Source: Planococcus sp. ISL-110 (GTDB taxonomy: Bacteria > Bacillota > Bacilli > Bacillales_A > Planococcaceae). Taken from it: a stretch of DNA of 64,000 bases. Below the pieces are notes generated by a model, which ran no database searches, was not told the DNA's origin, and saw only the letters and a list, made by a program, of their open reading frames with translations. The stretch covers positions 62,001 through 126,000 of the forward strand of contig NZ_JAGGPX010000007.1 in the NCBI RefSeq assembly GCF_018613575.1, read 5' to 3'. Within the stretch, counting starts at the first letter, position 1, and each line of letters opens with the position of its first letter. Positions 47,161 through 57,105 of the stretch are shown piece by piece. Made by a program: the position numbers and the translations under genes.

Positions 47161-47318
47161 AAAGAAAAGGACCCTCTTCAATAAGAAGAAGGTCCGGAAA
47201 AACAAAACAATCTTCTTATCTTCTAGGCTGATGAAAGCCTATTGGAGTTAGCACCGTTTCCTTAAAGGAGGGTTGCTGAGACATCAAAGGGCCAATCCCT
47301 CCGTCTCTCTAGATAAGA
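47161..47318 (-). promoter_or_regulatory. SAM-I (S-box) riboswitch for the sat operon
   Basis: Minus strand: CTTATCTAGAGAGACGG, GAGGGATTGGCCC, GTCTCAGCAACC, GGTGCTAACTCC and a terminator hairpin GGACCTTCTTC / GAAGAGGGTCC (47169-47195) followed by a T-rich run. It ends about 85 bp upstream of sat. Confidence 0.95.
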
Positions 47319-47369
47319 ACGCGTATTCAATTTTTAATGGGAAATTGTTTGAAATGTTTGATTTCACAA

Positions 47370-47398
47370 AGTATATAATATACTATTCCGAGTGTCAA
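47370..47398 (-). promoter_or_regulatory. Promoter of the sat operon
   Basis: TTGACA (-35, 47393-47398), 17-bp spacer, TATACT (-10, 47370-47375), about 50 bp upstream of the S-box. Confidence 0.8.
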
Positions 47399-47630
47399 AC
47401 TATGTTTTGAATTTTTTTATTTTTTCAGACGGAAAAGCCCGTACGTCAAAGGGGCGGAGGAATAAAATTATTTTGTGTGTGAGAAGTTGACGGTGATATG
47501 CCGCTTTGGGCATAGCTTTCGCAACAAGCCCGTGGACAGAGTTTTCTAAAGGATTAACAGCTGAATGATTCTGTTCAACGCAAAAAGGAATTAGTTTGCT
47601 AGTATTAAGTGAGGCAAGGAGGCGGAGAAG

Positions 47631-48263
47631 ATGACGGTGATTCCCATCATGATCGAGCTGGAAGACAGAAGAGTGGTAGTTGTTGGAGGCGGGCGCGTCG
47701 CAAAGCGGCGGTTGGATGGTTTGCTCGATAGCGGAGCTTTGCTGACGGTGGTCAGTCCTGCGGTGACTACAGAAATAGCCGATTGGGCTGAGGAAGGAAC
47801 AATTACTTGGAAGCCAAAAGACTTCCAGCCGAAAGATGCAGAGGCAGCGTTCATGCTGATCATTGCTACAGACGATCCGACCGTCAATGCAGCTGCACGA
47901 AAAGCTGCTCCCCCGCATTGCCTGGTAAACGCTTCTGCTGAAGCCGAGTCCGGCAATGTCCATTTTCCTGCGCATTTCAAGAGAGGCAAATTGAGCATCG
48001 CGGTTTCCACAAACGGCGCAAGCCCGATGCTCGCAAAGAAAATCAAATACGATCTGCAAAACCAGTTTGACGAAAGCTACGAACTATACTTGGAGTTTCT
48101 TTTTAGAGCCCGGCAGCTTCTCAAGCAAAGTCAGCTTTCCAGAAACGCCAGAGAGGAATACTTGCGCGAATTTCTGGATGAGTCATTTTTACAGGTCGAG
48201 ACCCAGCAACAGACACTCTGTCAATTGCGGTTGCTTGTGGATGCAAAAAAGGCTTCGGAATAA
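47631..48263 (+). CDS. sirC: Precorrin-2 dehydrogenase (SirC type)
   Basis: NAD-dependent dehydrogenase of 210 residues oxidising precorrin-2 to sirohydrochlorin, between SumT and SirB in siroheme synthesis. It has MIELEDRRVVVVGGGRVAKRR (Rossmann), IIATDDPTVNAA, NASAEAESGNVHFPAHF and ISTNGASPMLAKKIK-type VSTNGASPMLAKKIK. It lacks the CysG methyltransferase domain. It stands on the opposite strand from the sat operon and is not under a visible S-box, unlike its pathway partners. An AAGGAGG site precedes the ATG. Confidence 0.93.
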   Translation: MTVIPIMIELEDRRVVVVGGGRVAKRRLDGLLDSGALLTVVSPAVTTEIADWAEEGTITWKPKDFQPKDAEAAFMLIIATDDPTVNAAARKAAPPHCLVNASAEAESGNVHFPAHFKRGKLSIAVSTNGASPMLAKKIKYDLQNQFDESYELYLEFLFRARQLLKQSQLSRNAREEYLREFLDESFLQVETQQQTLCQLRLLVDAKKASE

Positions 48264-48284
48264 GTCGCTCCGAAGCCTTTCGCT
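48251..48284 (+). terminator. Terminator overlapping the end of sirC
   Basis: GGCTTCGGA / TCCGAAGCC (48251-48259, 48269-48277) then TTTCGCTT. The 5' arm encodes the last residues of SirC. Confidence 0.7.
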
Positions 48285-48313
48285 TGTCCTGAATCAAGTG
48301 CTGTTAAATCTTT

Positions 48314-48832
48314 TTATTTTCTGTATCTGATCGCCAGGCCTTTCAGGAAGTTCCGTGCATAGCGATCGCCGCATTCTTTGTAATTTTTGTGGCCCACTTT
48401 TCGCAGTAATGCGCCAAGTTCGCCTCTTGTCACGGTCACGCCAGCTAAATCCCAAATTTCCAGCATGTCTTCGCTGTTCAGCTGCAAAGCGATCTTCACT
48501 TTTTTCAGCAACAGGTTGTTTGAGCGCTCGTCCGTCAATGCCGGGATTTCAGGCTGGCCGGGTTTAGGCTCCTGGTGGCCTCTTTTGAAAATGATGAAAC
48601 CATTCAAAAACGATTCGTACAAGTGGTCGTCCGCTTTGATATAGTCCTCGTTCCCCTGCTCGGCCCAGATGCTGTCATGGTCTTCGTCATCACTTTCCGG
48701 GGTTTTCGTCAGCACTTTCAGCACTTCTGCCTTGCTCAGTTCAACGCCACCCAGTTTGAAAATCTCCACCATGTCGTTGTTTTTTATGTCCAGCGCGTAG
48801 CGCAGTCTGATCAATAAATCATTATTGTCCAT
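48314..48832 (-). CDS. DUF1456 family protein (YehS-like)
   Basis: Protein of 172 residues with two homologous DUF1456 halves (about 1-65 and 90-160). Each begins N-[DN]-x-LL-x-[KR]-[LV], continues AL.[IL]....MVEI or DMLEI, then [GA]GV.[LV][ST]..E[VL], and ends YE-x-FL-x-GFI or YARNFLKGLAIRYR. The function is unknown; members are cytosolic and widespread. ATG 48832 follows AGGAGG; the longer frame would add 23 residues unlike the family. It converges with sirC. Confidence 0.9.
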   Translation of the reverse strand: MDNNDLLIRLRYALDIKNNDMVEIFKLGGVELSKAEVLKVLTKTPESDDEDHDSIWAEQGNEDYIKADDHLYESFLNGFIIFKRGHQEPKPGQPEIPALTDERSNNLLLKKVKIALQLNSEDMLEIWDLAGVTVTRGELGALLRKVGHKNYKECGDRYARNFLKGLAIRYRK

Positions 48833-48937
48833 TCTATTTGCCTCCTGTTGACTTCCAGTAATTGTGTCTATCCACGATAAATCCAATTCTAATAATAGCA
48901 CATATTCTTCAGTCCATCAGGCTTACAAAAAGACAGC

Positions 48938-48963
48938 AAAAAAGACAGTTTATATGACTGCCT
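48938..48963 (-). terminator. Terminator of the small coiled-coil gene
   Basis: 7-bp stem AGGCAGT / ACTGTCT with one wobble, loop of 7, then six T on the minus strand; the 5' arm includes the last codons. Confidence 0.6.
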
Positions 48964-49162
48964 CGTGATTTTCCTTATTTTTCACTTCTTTTAATTGCTT
49001 TACCTTATTCTGCAGATCCACGATAATTTCGAGAGACTCTTCATCATCTTTCGATTCTTCATAAAAAAATTGCAAATCGCGCTCCATATCTGCCAAGCGT
49101 TCATTATAATGCTTGAGTTTCTCGGCAATGAGCAGTCGCTTTGCTTCTTCTACATTCTTCAT
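48950..49162 (-). CDS. Small predicted coiled-coil protein
   Basis: Protein of 70 residues, almost entirely charged and helical: VEEAKRLLIAEKLKHYNERL then DMERDLQFFYEESKDDEES, and LQNKVKQLKEVKNKE. Heptad spacing of Leu and Ile suggests a coiled coil. The ribosome site GGAGGTAAAAAGG is good and a terminator follows, so it is likely real. The family is not recognised. It lies upstream of the DUF1456 gene on the same strand but with its own terminator. Confidence 0.7.
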   Translation of the reverse strand: MKNVEEAKRLLIAEKLKHYNERLADMERDLQFFYEESKDDEESLEIIVDLQNKVKQLKEVKNKENHEAVI

Positions 49163-49260
49163 TTCCTTTTTACCTCCGCTTTGAATTGCCGAAAACTTTG
49201 TTTCCCACTATATTCCCCATTTATAAATATTTCAATCCATTCTTTATGTCTTTTTTATGT

Positions 49261-49376
49261 CTATACAAGTTGAACTAATGATTTTTCATTGCCGATATTC
49301 CGCAAAACAGCTGCGCTTTCGGTTCTACGGACGGGGCGGAGCGGTGTTTGAAAGCATGATTTTAAGTTCAATTCAT
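49261..49376. mobile_element. MITE-like element D, short
   Basis: CTATACAAGTTGAACTAATG at the left end matches the terminal repeat of the element at 55880. The right end TTTTAAGTTCAATTCATA is a decayed inverse. The centre shares GCCGATATTCCGCAAAACAG and CTGCGCTTTC with the repeat upstream of cysJ. Confidence 0.6.
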
Positions 49377-49407
49377 AAAAAAGCACAACGCCTAATTGTC
49401 AACCAAG

Positions 49408-49436
49408 TTTACAATTAATCAGTTGTGTGTTATAGT
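49408..49436 (+). promoter_or_regulatory. Promoter of the CarD-family gene
   Basis: TTTACA (49408-49413), 17-bp spacer, TATAGT (49431-49436); the gene starts 32 bp downstream. Confidence 0.75.
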
Positions 49437-49467
49437 AGTAGTTGAGTTACATTTTAGGAGGAAAAAA

Positions 49468-49974
49468 ATGTTTATTATTGGAGATCACATCATTTATTCC
49501 GCCCATGGCCTATGTAGAATTGACGATATTCGTGACGAAACAGTTTCAGGTGTCACAAAAAAATATTATAAATTGCATCCTTTGGAGAATACCCGAGTGA
49601 CCATCAGTACGCCTGTCGATAACGAAAAGGTTGTCATGCTGAAGCTTCTCCAGAAAGAAGAAGCCCTTGAAATCATCGAAACCTTCAAACAGCCGGGAGC
49701 AGAATGGGACAACCAGCCAAATTCACGGCTGAAGCAGTATTCTCAGCTCATCAATACAGGAGACCGGATGCAGATTGCAAAAGTCATCAACACATTGATG
49801 CGCAAAAAATTCGAATCGCAGCTTGAGAAAAAGACTTTCTACGAGCGCGACTACAGACTTCTGAATAACACCCAGATTATCCTCTTTCAGGAACTGGCCC
49901 GTTCACTGGACACCAGCTTTGAAGAAATCAATAAAATGATCAACGACATAATCAAGCCGATTCCAGCAGGTTAA
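49468..49974 (+). CDS. CarD family transcriptional regulator
   Basis: Protein of 168 residues. The N-terminal RNA polymerase-interacting Tudor-like domain (about 1-60; GDHIIYSAHGLCRIDDI, KKYYKLHPLENTRVTISTPVD) is typical of CarD/CdnL proteins. A helical C-terminal half follows (about 70-160; MQIAKVINTLMRKK, RDYRLLNNTQIILFQELA). CarD proteins bind polymerase beta and tune promoter opening. The start ATG 49468 has a perfect AGGAGG site, although the frame opens earlier. It converges with the marR-type gene. Confidence 0.92.
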   Translation: MFIIGDHIIYSAHGLCRIDDIRDETVSGVTKKYYKLHPLENTRVTISTPVDNEKVVMLKLLQKEEALEIIETFKQPGAEWDNQPNSRLKQYSQLINTGDRMQIAKVINTLMRKKFESQLEKKTFYERDYRLLNNTQIILFQELARSLDTSFEEINKMINDIIKPIPAG

Positions 49975-50018
49975 GAAACATGCTTATACATTCTGCTGGA
50001 CTAATAAAGCCCATATAA

Positions 50019-50066
50019 AAAGAACGCCCTGCTCTATCAAACCATTGATAGAGCAGGGCGTTCTTT
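50019..50066. terminator. Strong bidirectional terminator
   Basis: Perfect 22-bp stem from 50019-50040 to 50045-50066 (AAAGAACGCCC...), loop ACCA, T run on both strands. It separates the convergent CarD and MarR genes. Confidence 0.95.
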
Positions 50067-50076
50067 AAGTTTTAAA

Positions 50077-50541
50077 TTATATTCCCCAATCGGCCTTCAA
50101 GATATCCTTGAGGGCATTCAATTGGTCACCACCAATTTTTTCTGCGATCTTATTTTCCAGCCTAACCTTCAGCGCTTCGTTTTTCTCGAAGCATTCTTCG
50201 CCTAAAGCGGTAAGCCGGATGCATTTCTCTTTTTTATTGTTCTCCACATTCTGTACCTCGACCAATCCTTTGGCAGCCAGGTTTTTAATGAATTTATGGA
50301 TTGCCTGGCGGGAAATGTCCACATTTTTGGTAACGTATGCAATGGTGGGCTGCTTTTTATAAATGCGGGCCATAATATACCACTCAGAGTTTGAAATATG
50401 GATCTCACTCGCATCATTCCATGCGTTCTCTGAAATCCTCCGCGTCGCTATATGTCGTTCGCTCAATAAATCAATCAAATCTAAGTTTTGTAATTCCACG
50501 TCCGGGGCCAAACGGTTCACTCCAATCATCTTCTTCGCCAT
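50077..50541 (-). CDS. MarR family transcriptional regulator
   Basis: Winged-helix regulator of 154 residues as drawn: EIHISNSEWYIMARIYKKQ, TIAYVTKNVDISRQAIHKFI (recognition helix region), LAAKGLVEVQNVENNKKEK (wing) and IRLTALGEECFEK. The start is uncertain. A good promoter sits only 2 bp upstream of the ATG, so that ATG would be partly untranscribed. A TTG at codon 11, 8 nt after GGAG, is a strong alternative and gives about 144 residues. It is divergent from the broken beta-glucosidase gene. Confidence 0.88.
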   Translation of the reverse strand: MAKKMIGVNRLAPDVELQNLDLIDLLSERHIATRRISENAWNDASEIHISNSEWYIMARIYKKQPTIAYVTKNVDISRQAIHKFIKNLAAKGLVEVQNVENNKKEKCIRLTALGEECFEKNEALKVRLENKIAEKIGGDQLNALKDILKADWGI

Positions 50542-50543
50542 TT

Positions 50544-50572
50544 AATATACCGATTACATCAGGGGAAGTCAA
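50544..50572 (-). promoter_or_regulatory. Promoter overlapping the annotated marR-type start
   Basis: TTGACT (50567-50572), 17-bp spacer, TATATT (50544-50549). The -10 ends 2 bp before the ATG at 50541, so transcription would begin at or just inside that codon. Confidence 0.7.
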
Positions 50573-50670
50573 TTTACAGAAATTGCTGCAACCCCCTCCA
50601 CTCCCTCATTCATTTGTCTTCCGCTCCTGCTATACTGTAAATCAACAAATGCAGATGGAGGTCTTGCGAG

Positions 50671-52000
<1,330 letters not shown>

Positions 52001-52078
52001 ATCCATCCGTCCAATAATTTTAAAACCCCAGATTATTTTCCTGCACGAACTTTTGATTTCTGGTTCTAAAACTAAAAA

Positions 52079-52132
52079 AACCCCGAGTGAGATTACTTTT
52101 TAGAAAGTAGTCATCAGTCGGGGTTATTCATT
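52079..52132. terminator. Bidirectional terminator near betA
   Basis: AACCCCGA / TCGGGGTT (52079-52086, 52118-52125) with inner ATTACTTT / AAAGTAGT, A and T runs on both sides. Confidence 0.8.
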
Positions 52133-52257
52133 TTTTTAGTCTGCCACGCCTTACTTTTCATGCAGGTTTCTTATTGTTCAATTTGTTCAATAGAAATTCC
52201 AGGTATGGATCATCAATGTATAAATACGTAGTGAACGAGCCCTTCTTATGGAAATCC

Positions 52258-53940
52258 TTATTCAGTTACAGTGCCTGCATCAGCTGGATGCACACCATGA
52301 CGATAGAAATCGGCATGAATTGGTTCTAAAGGTTCATGTCCAAGGATGAGGTCGGCCGCTTTTTCCGCCAACATCAGCACAGGTGCGTGGATATTGCCGT
52401 TTGTAACGTATGGCATGGCAGATGCATCGACCACACGGACGTTTTCTAAGCCGTGCACTTTCATGGTTAACGGATCTACAACAGACATTGGGTCTGAAGC
52501 AGGTCCCATTTTTGCTGTGCAGGATGGATGAAGGGCAGTCTCCGCGTCATTCGCCACCCATTCCAAAATCTCCTCGTCTGTGCTGACAGCCGCTCCAGGT
52601 GAGATTTCCCCTGAGTTATAAGAGGACATCGCTGATTGAGACATGATTTTCCGGGAAACTTTCACCGCTTCAACCCACTCGCGCCGGTCCTGTTCAGTGG
52701 AAAGATAGTTATAGACCATGCTCGGATACACTTTCGGATCTTTCGAACGGATTTTCAATGATCCCCGGGCATCAGAATACATTGGTCCAACATGCACTTG
52801 GAATCCGTGTTTGGTTTCTGCCTTTTGTCCATCGTAGCGTACAGCTACCGGAAGGAAATGGAACATCAAATTCGGGTACTTCACGTCTTCGTTTGAACGG
52901 ACGAAACCTCCGCCTTCAAAATGATTGGTCGCTGCCGGCCCAGTACGTGTGAAAATCCACTGTAAGCCGATCAAAGGCATCCGTGCTTTATTTAAGCTGG
53001 GCTGCTGGGAAACAGGAAGCGGACAAGAATATTGAATGTAGACTTCAAGATGATCCTGCAGGTTTTCTCCTACGCCTGGGAGATCCAGTACCGGTTCAAT
53101 GCCGAGGGAGCGAAGGTGTTCGGCATCTCCAACACCTGACAGTTGAAGCAGCTGCGGCGTGTTGATTGCCCCACCTGAAAGGATGATTTCACCTGCTTCT
53201 ACGTAATGAGTCTTGCCGTTTTGCCGGTAAGTCAATCCTTTGGCTCGAGTCCCTTCGAATTCGATGGCAGAAACAAAAGCACGGGTTTTCACCGTCAGGT
53301 TTTGACGCTTCATGGCTGGATGCAGATAGGCCCGTGAAGCTGACAAGCGTCTGCCTTTGAAGACATGCTTATCAAATGGTCCGAATCCCTCCTGGCGAAA
53401 TCCATTTACATCTGGAGTTCGTGAGTAACCAGCCTCTACACCTGAGTTAAAGAAGGCTTGGAACAAAGGATTTGTCGCTGGTCCGCGTTCCAATTTGATA
53501 GGTCCATCGTGGCCACGAAGATCATCATCCGGTGAAGCTATAGCCGTTTCCAAGCGTTTAAAATACGGAAGACAGTGGGCAAAATCCCATGTTTCCATTC
53601 CTGTATCTGCTCCCCATCGTTCATAGTCCAATGGGTTTCCGCGTTGGTAAATCATCCCATTGATTGAACTCGAGCCTCCGAGCACTTTACCCCGGGCATG
53701 CTTGATACGACGTCCATTCATATATGGCTCAGGATCAGATTCGTATTTCCAATCATACAACTTGTTGCCTGCGGGAAATGGCAAAGCTGCCGGCATTTGA
53801 ATCAAGAGGTCCCACGAATAATCACTGCGTCCTGCCTCTAAAACAAGAACATTTTTCGTTCCATCTTCACTTAGACGATCGCCGAGTACGGAACCCGCAC
53901 TGCCTCCCCCAACAATAATAAAATCATATGTTTCACTCAT
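52258..53940 (-). CDS. betA: Choline dehydrogenase (GMC oxidoreductase)
   Basis: FAD enzyme of 560 residues oxidising choline to betaine aldehyde. It has the N-terminal FAD motif [20 protein letters not shown], the GMC signature around [35 protein letters not shown], and the catalytic His region [11 protein letters not shown] near the C-terminus. Length and order match BetA. It lies 222 bp downstream of betB on the same strand, with GbsR-type regulator and betaine-binding genes beyond. Gram-positive relatives often use GbsB (iron alcohol dehydrogenase) instead, so this is a BetA-type variation. Confidence 0.95.
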   Translation of the reverse strand: MSETYDFIIVGGGSAGSVLGDRLSEDGTKNVLVLEAGRSDYSWDLLIQMPAALPFPAGNKLYDWKYESDPEPYMNGRRIKHARGKVLGGSSSINGMIYQRGNPLDYERWGADTGMETWDFAHCLPYFKRLETAIASPDDDLRGHDGPIKLERGPATNPLFQAFFNSGVEAGYSRTPDVNGFRQEGFGPFDKHVFKGRRLSASRAYLHPAMKRQNLTVKTRAFVSAIEFEGTRAKGLTYRQNGKTHYVEAGEIILSGGAINTPQLLQLSGVGDAEHLRSLGIEPVLDLPGVGENLQDHLEVYIQYSCPLPVSQQPSLNKARMPLIGLQWIFTRTGPAATNHFEGGGFVRSNEDVKYPNLMFHFLPVAVRYDGQKAETKHGFQVHVGPMYSDARGSLKIRSKDPKVYPSMVYNYLSTEQDRREWVEAVKVSRKIMSQSAMSSYNSGEISPGAAVSTDEEILEWVANDAETALHPSCTAKMGPASDPMSVVDPLTMKVHGLENVRVVDASAMPYVTNGNIHAPVLMLAEKAADLILGHEPLEPIHADFYRHGVHPADAGTVTE

Positions 53941-54162
53941 TTTCTGTTCCTCCTTGAATGTTGAAATTAGAAGGAAAGGAGTCAGACAACAAGAAAAGCA
54001 TTGCTCAAAAACCCTTCTTCATTTTTCAAATTTCATTAATAGTTTGTGTTTCTTCTATAGAATATATTTAACCAATTCAGTGGATTGACATCGACATTAC
54101 AGGAAGTCTTGAATCCTCTTCCTTTTATTGATTTTATAAAGCCTGGATCATTGCTTGGTAGC

Positions 54163-55641
54163 TTAGAACCAGTTAATCGCTTCTGGTTTCAGGTTTTGGA
54201 ATATATGCTTTGTTTCTGTATATTCTTCCAGGCCCTGTCTGCCAAGTTCACGTCCAAAACCTGATTGCTTAAATCCACCCCATGGTGCGTGCGGGAAGTA
54301 CAGGTTGAAATCATTGATCCACACAGTACCCATGCGCATTTTCGTTGCACAGCGTTCAGCTTTCACAGTATCGTTCGTCCAAACTCCTCCGGCAAGTCCA
54401 TAGACTGAGTCATTGGCAAGCTTTATCGCTTCTTCTTCTGTACGGAATTTCTCAACTGTGATAATTGGACCAAAAGCTTCCTCTTGAACAATTTTCATGT
54501 CTGTTGTGCAATCCGTAAAAATAGTCGGCAAGTAGAAAAAGCCCCTTTGCAATTCCGGTTCTTCAGGGCGTCTTCCCCCTACGGCTAATCTAGCCCCTTC
54601 TTTAATCCCTGTTTCTACGTACTTTTCTACTTTTGTCAGATGTTCAGCTGAAATAAGTGGACCCATTTGCGTCTCTTCGTCAAAACCGCTTCCCAGCTTG
54701 AATTTCTTCACCCGTTCCACAAGTGCATTAACGAATTCGTCGTGAATGCTTTCTTCTACAATCAGTCTCGTACCAGCGGAACAAATTTGTCCTGCATGGA
54801 AAAATACCCCGTTCAGCGCTTGATCGACTGCTACTTCAAAATCAGCATCCGCAAAGATGATATTTGGGTTTTTTCCGCCAAGCTCAAGCGCGAGATTCTT
54901 CACATTCACGCTTGCCGCCTGCATAATTTTCTTGCCCGTAGCAAGGCCACCGGTAAAAGAGATAAGGTCTACGTCTGTATTGCTCGACAGCTCTGCACCA
55001 ACTGTGTCGCCTGTCCCAAGAACCAGGTTGGCAACGCCCGCAGGCACTCCTGCTTCTTCCATCAGTTCAAATACTTTTATAGTAGTAAGTGGTGTAATTT
55101 CACTTGGCTTCATCACTAAAGTATTTCCGGTCACCAGCGCCGGAGCCAGCTTCCATGAAGCCTGCAGCAAAGGATAATTCCAAGGTGTAATTTGCCCACA
55201 AACCCCAACAGGTTCGTGAACTACTTTACTGGTGGAGTTTGGCACTGGAGAAGCTATCAATTCCCCGCCATTTTTATCTGCAAGTTCTCCATAATAGCGA
55301 AACACGCCAGCGATATCATCCATGTCACCCTGGCTTTCCACTACTGTTTTGCCCGTATCCAACGATTCCAACTCAGCAAGTTCCTGTTTGTCCCGTTCAA
55401 TCAATTCAGCAATTTTCCTTACGATAGCCCCTCGTTCAGTTGCAGGTGCAGAAGCCCAGGCTCCGTGATCAAATGCTTCTCTTGCCGCAGAAATTGCTGC
55501 TTTTGCATCCGATGCATCGCCTTCTGGAACAACAGCGATAATATCCTGATTAAAAGGATTAATAATCTCACGTTCTTTTCCCGATTTTGCATCTAGCCAT
55601 TCACCATTAATATATTGTTGTAATTTTAAATTCAAATCCAT
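54163..55641 (-). CDS. betB: Betaine-aldehyde dehydrogenase
   Basis: NAD-dependent aldehyde dehydrogenase of 492 residues making glycine betaine, an osmoprotectant. Catalytic residues: Glu in LELGGKNPNI and Cys in FFHAGQICSAGTRL; NAD site FTGGLATGKKI. The start is ambiguous: ATG 55641 lies only 3 nt from GGAG, while a TTG six bases further in has better spacing. It is the first of the betB-betA pair and has a recognisable promoter. GbsR encoded next door is the likely repressor. Confidence 0.96.
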   Translation of the reverse strand: MDLNLKLQQYINGEWLDAKSGKEREIINPFNQDIIAVVPEGDASDAKAAISAAREAFDHGAWASAPATERGAIVRKIAELIERDKQELAELESLDTGKTVVESQGDMDDIAGVFRYYGELADKNGGELIASPVPNSTSKVVHEPVGVCGQITPWNYPLLQASWKLAPALVTGNTLVMKPSEITPLTTIKVFELMEEAGVPAGVANLVLGTGDTVGAELSSNTDVDLISFTGGLATGKKIMQAASVNVKNLALELGGKNPNIIFADADFEVAVDQALNGVFFHAGQICSAGTRLIVEESIHDEFVNALVERVKKFKLGSGFDEETQMGPLISAEHLTKVEKYVETGIKEGARLAVGGRRPEEPELQRGFFYLPTIFTDCTTDMKIVQEEAFGPIITVEKFRTEEEAIKLANDSVYGLAGGVWTNDTVKAERCATKMRMGTVWINDFNLYFPHAPWGGFKQSGFGRELGRQGLEEYTETKHIFQNLKPEAINWF

Positions 55642-55694
55642 CAACTCCAGTTTTGTAATAAATTAAGTTCGTTAAGAATTTATTTAACATTAAA

Positions 55695-55723
55695 AACATA
55701 ACACGCCTTTATATGGCTGTCAA
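55695..55723 (-). promoter_or_regulatory. Promoter of betB
   Basis: TTGACA (-35, 55718-55723), 17-bp spacer, TATGTT (-10, 55695-55700), about 55 bp upstream of the start. Confidence 0.7.
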
Positions 55724-55879
55724 AATTAGTTTTAGTAGAAAGTATAATATTTTCTTCAGAACCTTTGTGGTTATTAGGATTGTGAACGTTTCAAGCCGTG
55801 AAATCACCATTTTCCATTTGACATTTAATCTGTACAGGTTAACATAAAGCCTGTTAAGAAGATTTAAGTAATTTTTAAT

Positions 55880-56340
55880 CTATAGTAAGTTGAACTAATA
55901 ATTTATAATAGAAACAATTCAGTCACGGATATTCCACAAGCCAGCTCCGCTTTCGGGCCCACAGGATGTGGGTCATGCAGTTGTCGCGACAACTGCCCAG
56001 GGCTTGCGCCGAACGGACTCGGGCAAGACGAAGACGCCCGAGTGGATTTCTTACGATGTCGCTGCGCTGCTCCCTTGGGAGTCTTCGCTGGTTTGCTCCA
56101 TATCCTGTTGATCAGTTGTTCGAAGACGCTTAGAAGAAAGAGTGGAAGGCGGCAAAGGGCAAAGATGTGCTCCTGCATCGCTGCGCTAGCTTCGTCGCAA
56201 AGACCTGGTCTCGCAGGCTTCGACCATTGTCTTTCCTGCGGCAGCACTTCGTCCGCGGAAAGCGTCCGCCTGGAGTGCTTTCTTCGTTTCTTCACTCTTC
56301 TTGAGTTAAAAAAGTAAATTTTTTAGTTCAACTTATATAG
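55880..56340. mobile_element. MITE-like element C, 461 bp
   Basis: Terminal inverted repeats: CTATAGTAAGTTGAACTAA at the left, and the inverse of CTATATAAGTTGAACTAA at the right. The interior contains GC-rich palindromic blocks (CGCGGAAAGCGTCCGCCTGG) and a part matching element A (28145) inverted. No transposase. It separates betB and gbsR promoters. Confidence 0.75.
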
Positions 56341-56367
56341 TTACTTTATTAACGAAGGAGCAACATT

Positions 56368-56919
56368 ATGAGTGAATCCAGTGAAAGATCCAAAATCAAA
56401 TTAGAAGAAGCCAAGGATAAAGTCATTGGCGCCATTGCAGAAACAATGGATTTATACGGAGTGACGCCTGCTGCTGCAAATTTATATGCAACAATGTACT
56501 TTAAAGATCAAATGACGCTTGATGAAATGCGTACCGAGCTTGAAATGAGCAAACCCAGTATGAGTACGGGTGTCCGCAAACTTCAGGAAATAAAAATGGT
56601 GAAAAAGACATTTACGCGCGGTTCAAGAAAGCATACTTATGTAGCTGAGAAAAATTTCTTCCGTTCGTTTATGATGTTTTATTGTGAGATGTGGGAACGG
56701 GAAGTAAAAACGAATATGGAAGCGATCGAGGAATCACAGGAAGAGTTTATCGAAATCATAAAAGACTCCGCCACCACACCTGAAGTTGTTGCAGAAGCAA
56801 AGCATTACTACGATCAATTAGAAGAATCCAAAACCTATTATCACTGGTTGGATGACTTAGTTGAAAGTATAAGAAGCGGTAAGATATTTGAATTCTTGCC
56901 GAAAAAACATCAAGATTAA
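56368..56919 (+). CDS. gbsR: GbsR/MarR-type choline-responsive repressor
   Basis: Regulator of 183 residues in the GbsR group. A winged helix (about 15-95; YGVTPAAANLYATMYF, MTLDEMRTELEMSKPSMSTGVRKL-like helix-turn-helix, TFTRGSRKHTYVAEKNFF) is followed by a helical C-terminal part with aromatic residues. In Bacillus, GbsR represses the choline-to-betaine genes and choline relieves this. The gene stands divergent from betB with a MITE-like element between them. An AAGGAG site precedes the ATG. Confidence 0.9.
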   Translation: MSESSERSKIKLEEAKDKVIGAIAETMDLYGVTPAAANLYATMYFKDQMTLDEMRTELEMSKPSMSTGVRKLQEIKMVKKTFTRGSRKHTYVAEKNFFRSFMMFYCEMWEREVKTNMEAIEESQEEFIEIIKDSATTPEVVAEAKHYYDQLEESKTYYHWLDDLVESIRSGKIFEFLPKKHQD

Positions 56920-56970
56920 GTAGTGAAAAGTTATCGGGCAGTCTATGGAAAACAGCTATAGATTGCCTCA

Positions 56971-56997
56971 TTATATAAAGCTATCAGCTTTATATAA
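56971..56997. promoter_or_regulatory. 12-3-12 AT-rich palindrome between gbsR and the OpuAC-like gene
   Basis: TTATATAAAGCT-ATC-AGCTTTATATAA, perfect, followed by A. It could be a weak terminator hairpin or an operator; an operator for GbsR would fit the context but is unproven. Confidence 0.4.
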
Positions 56998-57105
56998 AAA
57001 GAAAGGGCTATTTACGGTCTATTCGTTAAATAAAATCTTAATATATTTAATTTTTTAAATGTATTTTAATTAATAGATATCATTACAAAAGGGGAGTTTT
57101 GCAAT

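Noticed and set aside
47400-48059. 219-residue minus-strand ORF over sirC
   Set aside because: Opposes the well-supported sirC gene and shows no domain.
56042-56317. 91-residue ORF inside the 461-bp element
   Set aside because: It spans palindromic repeat DNA with no ribosome site and matches other non-coding copies.
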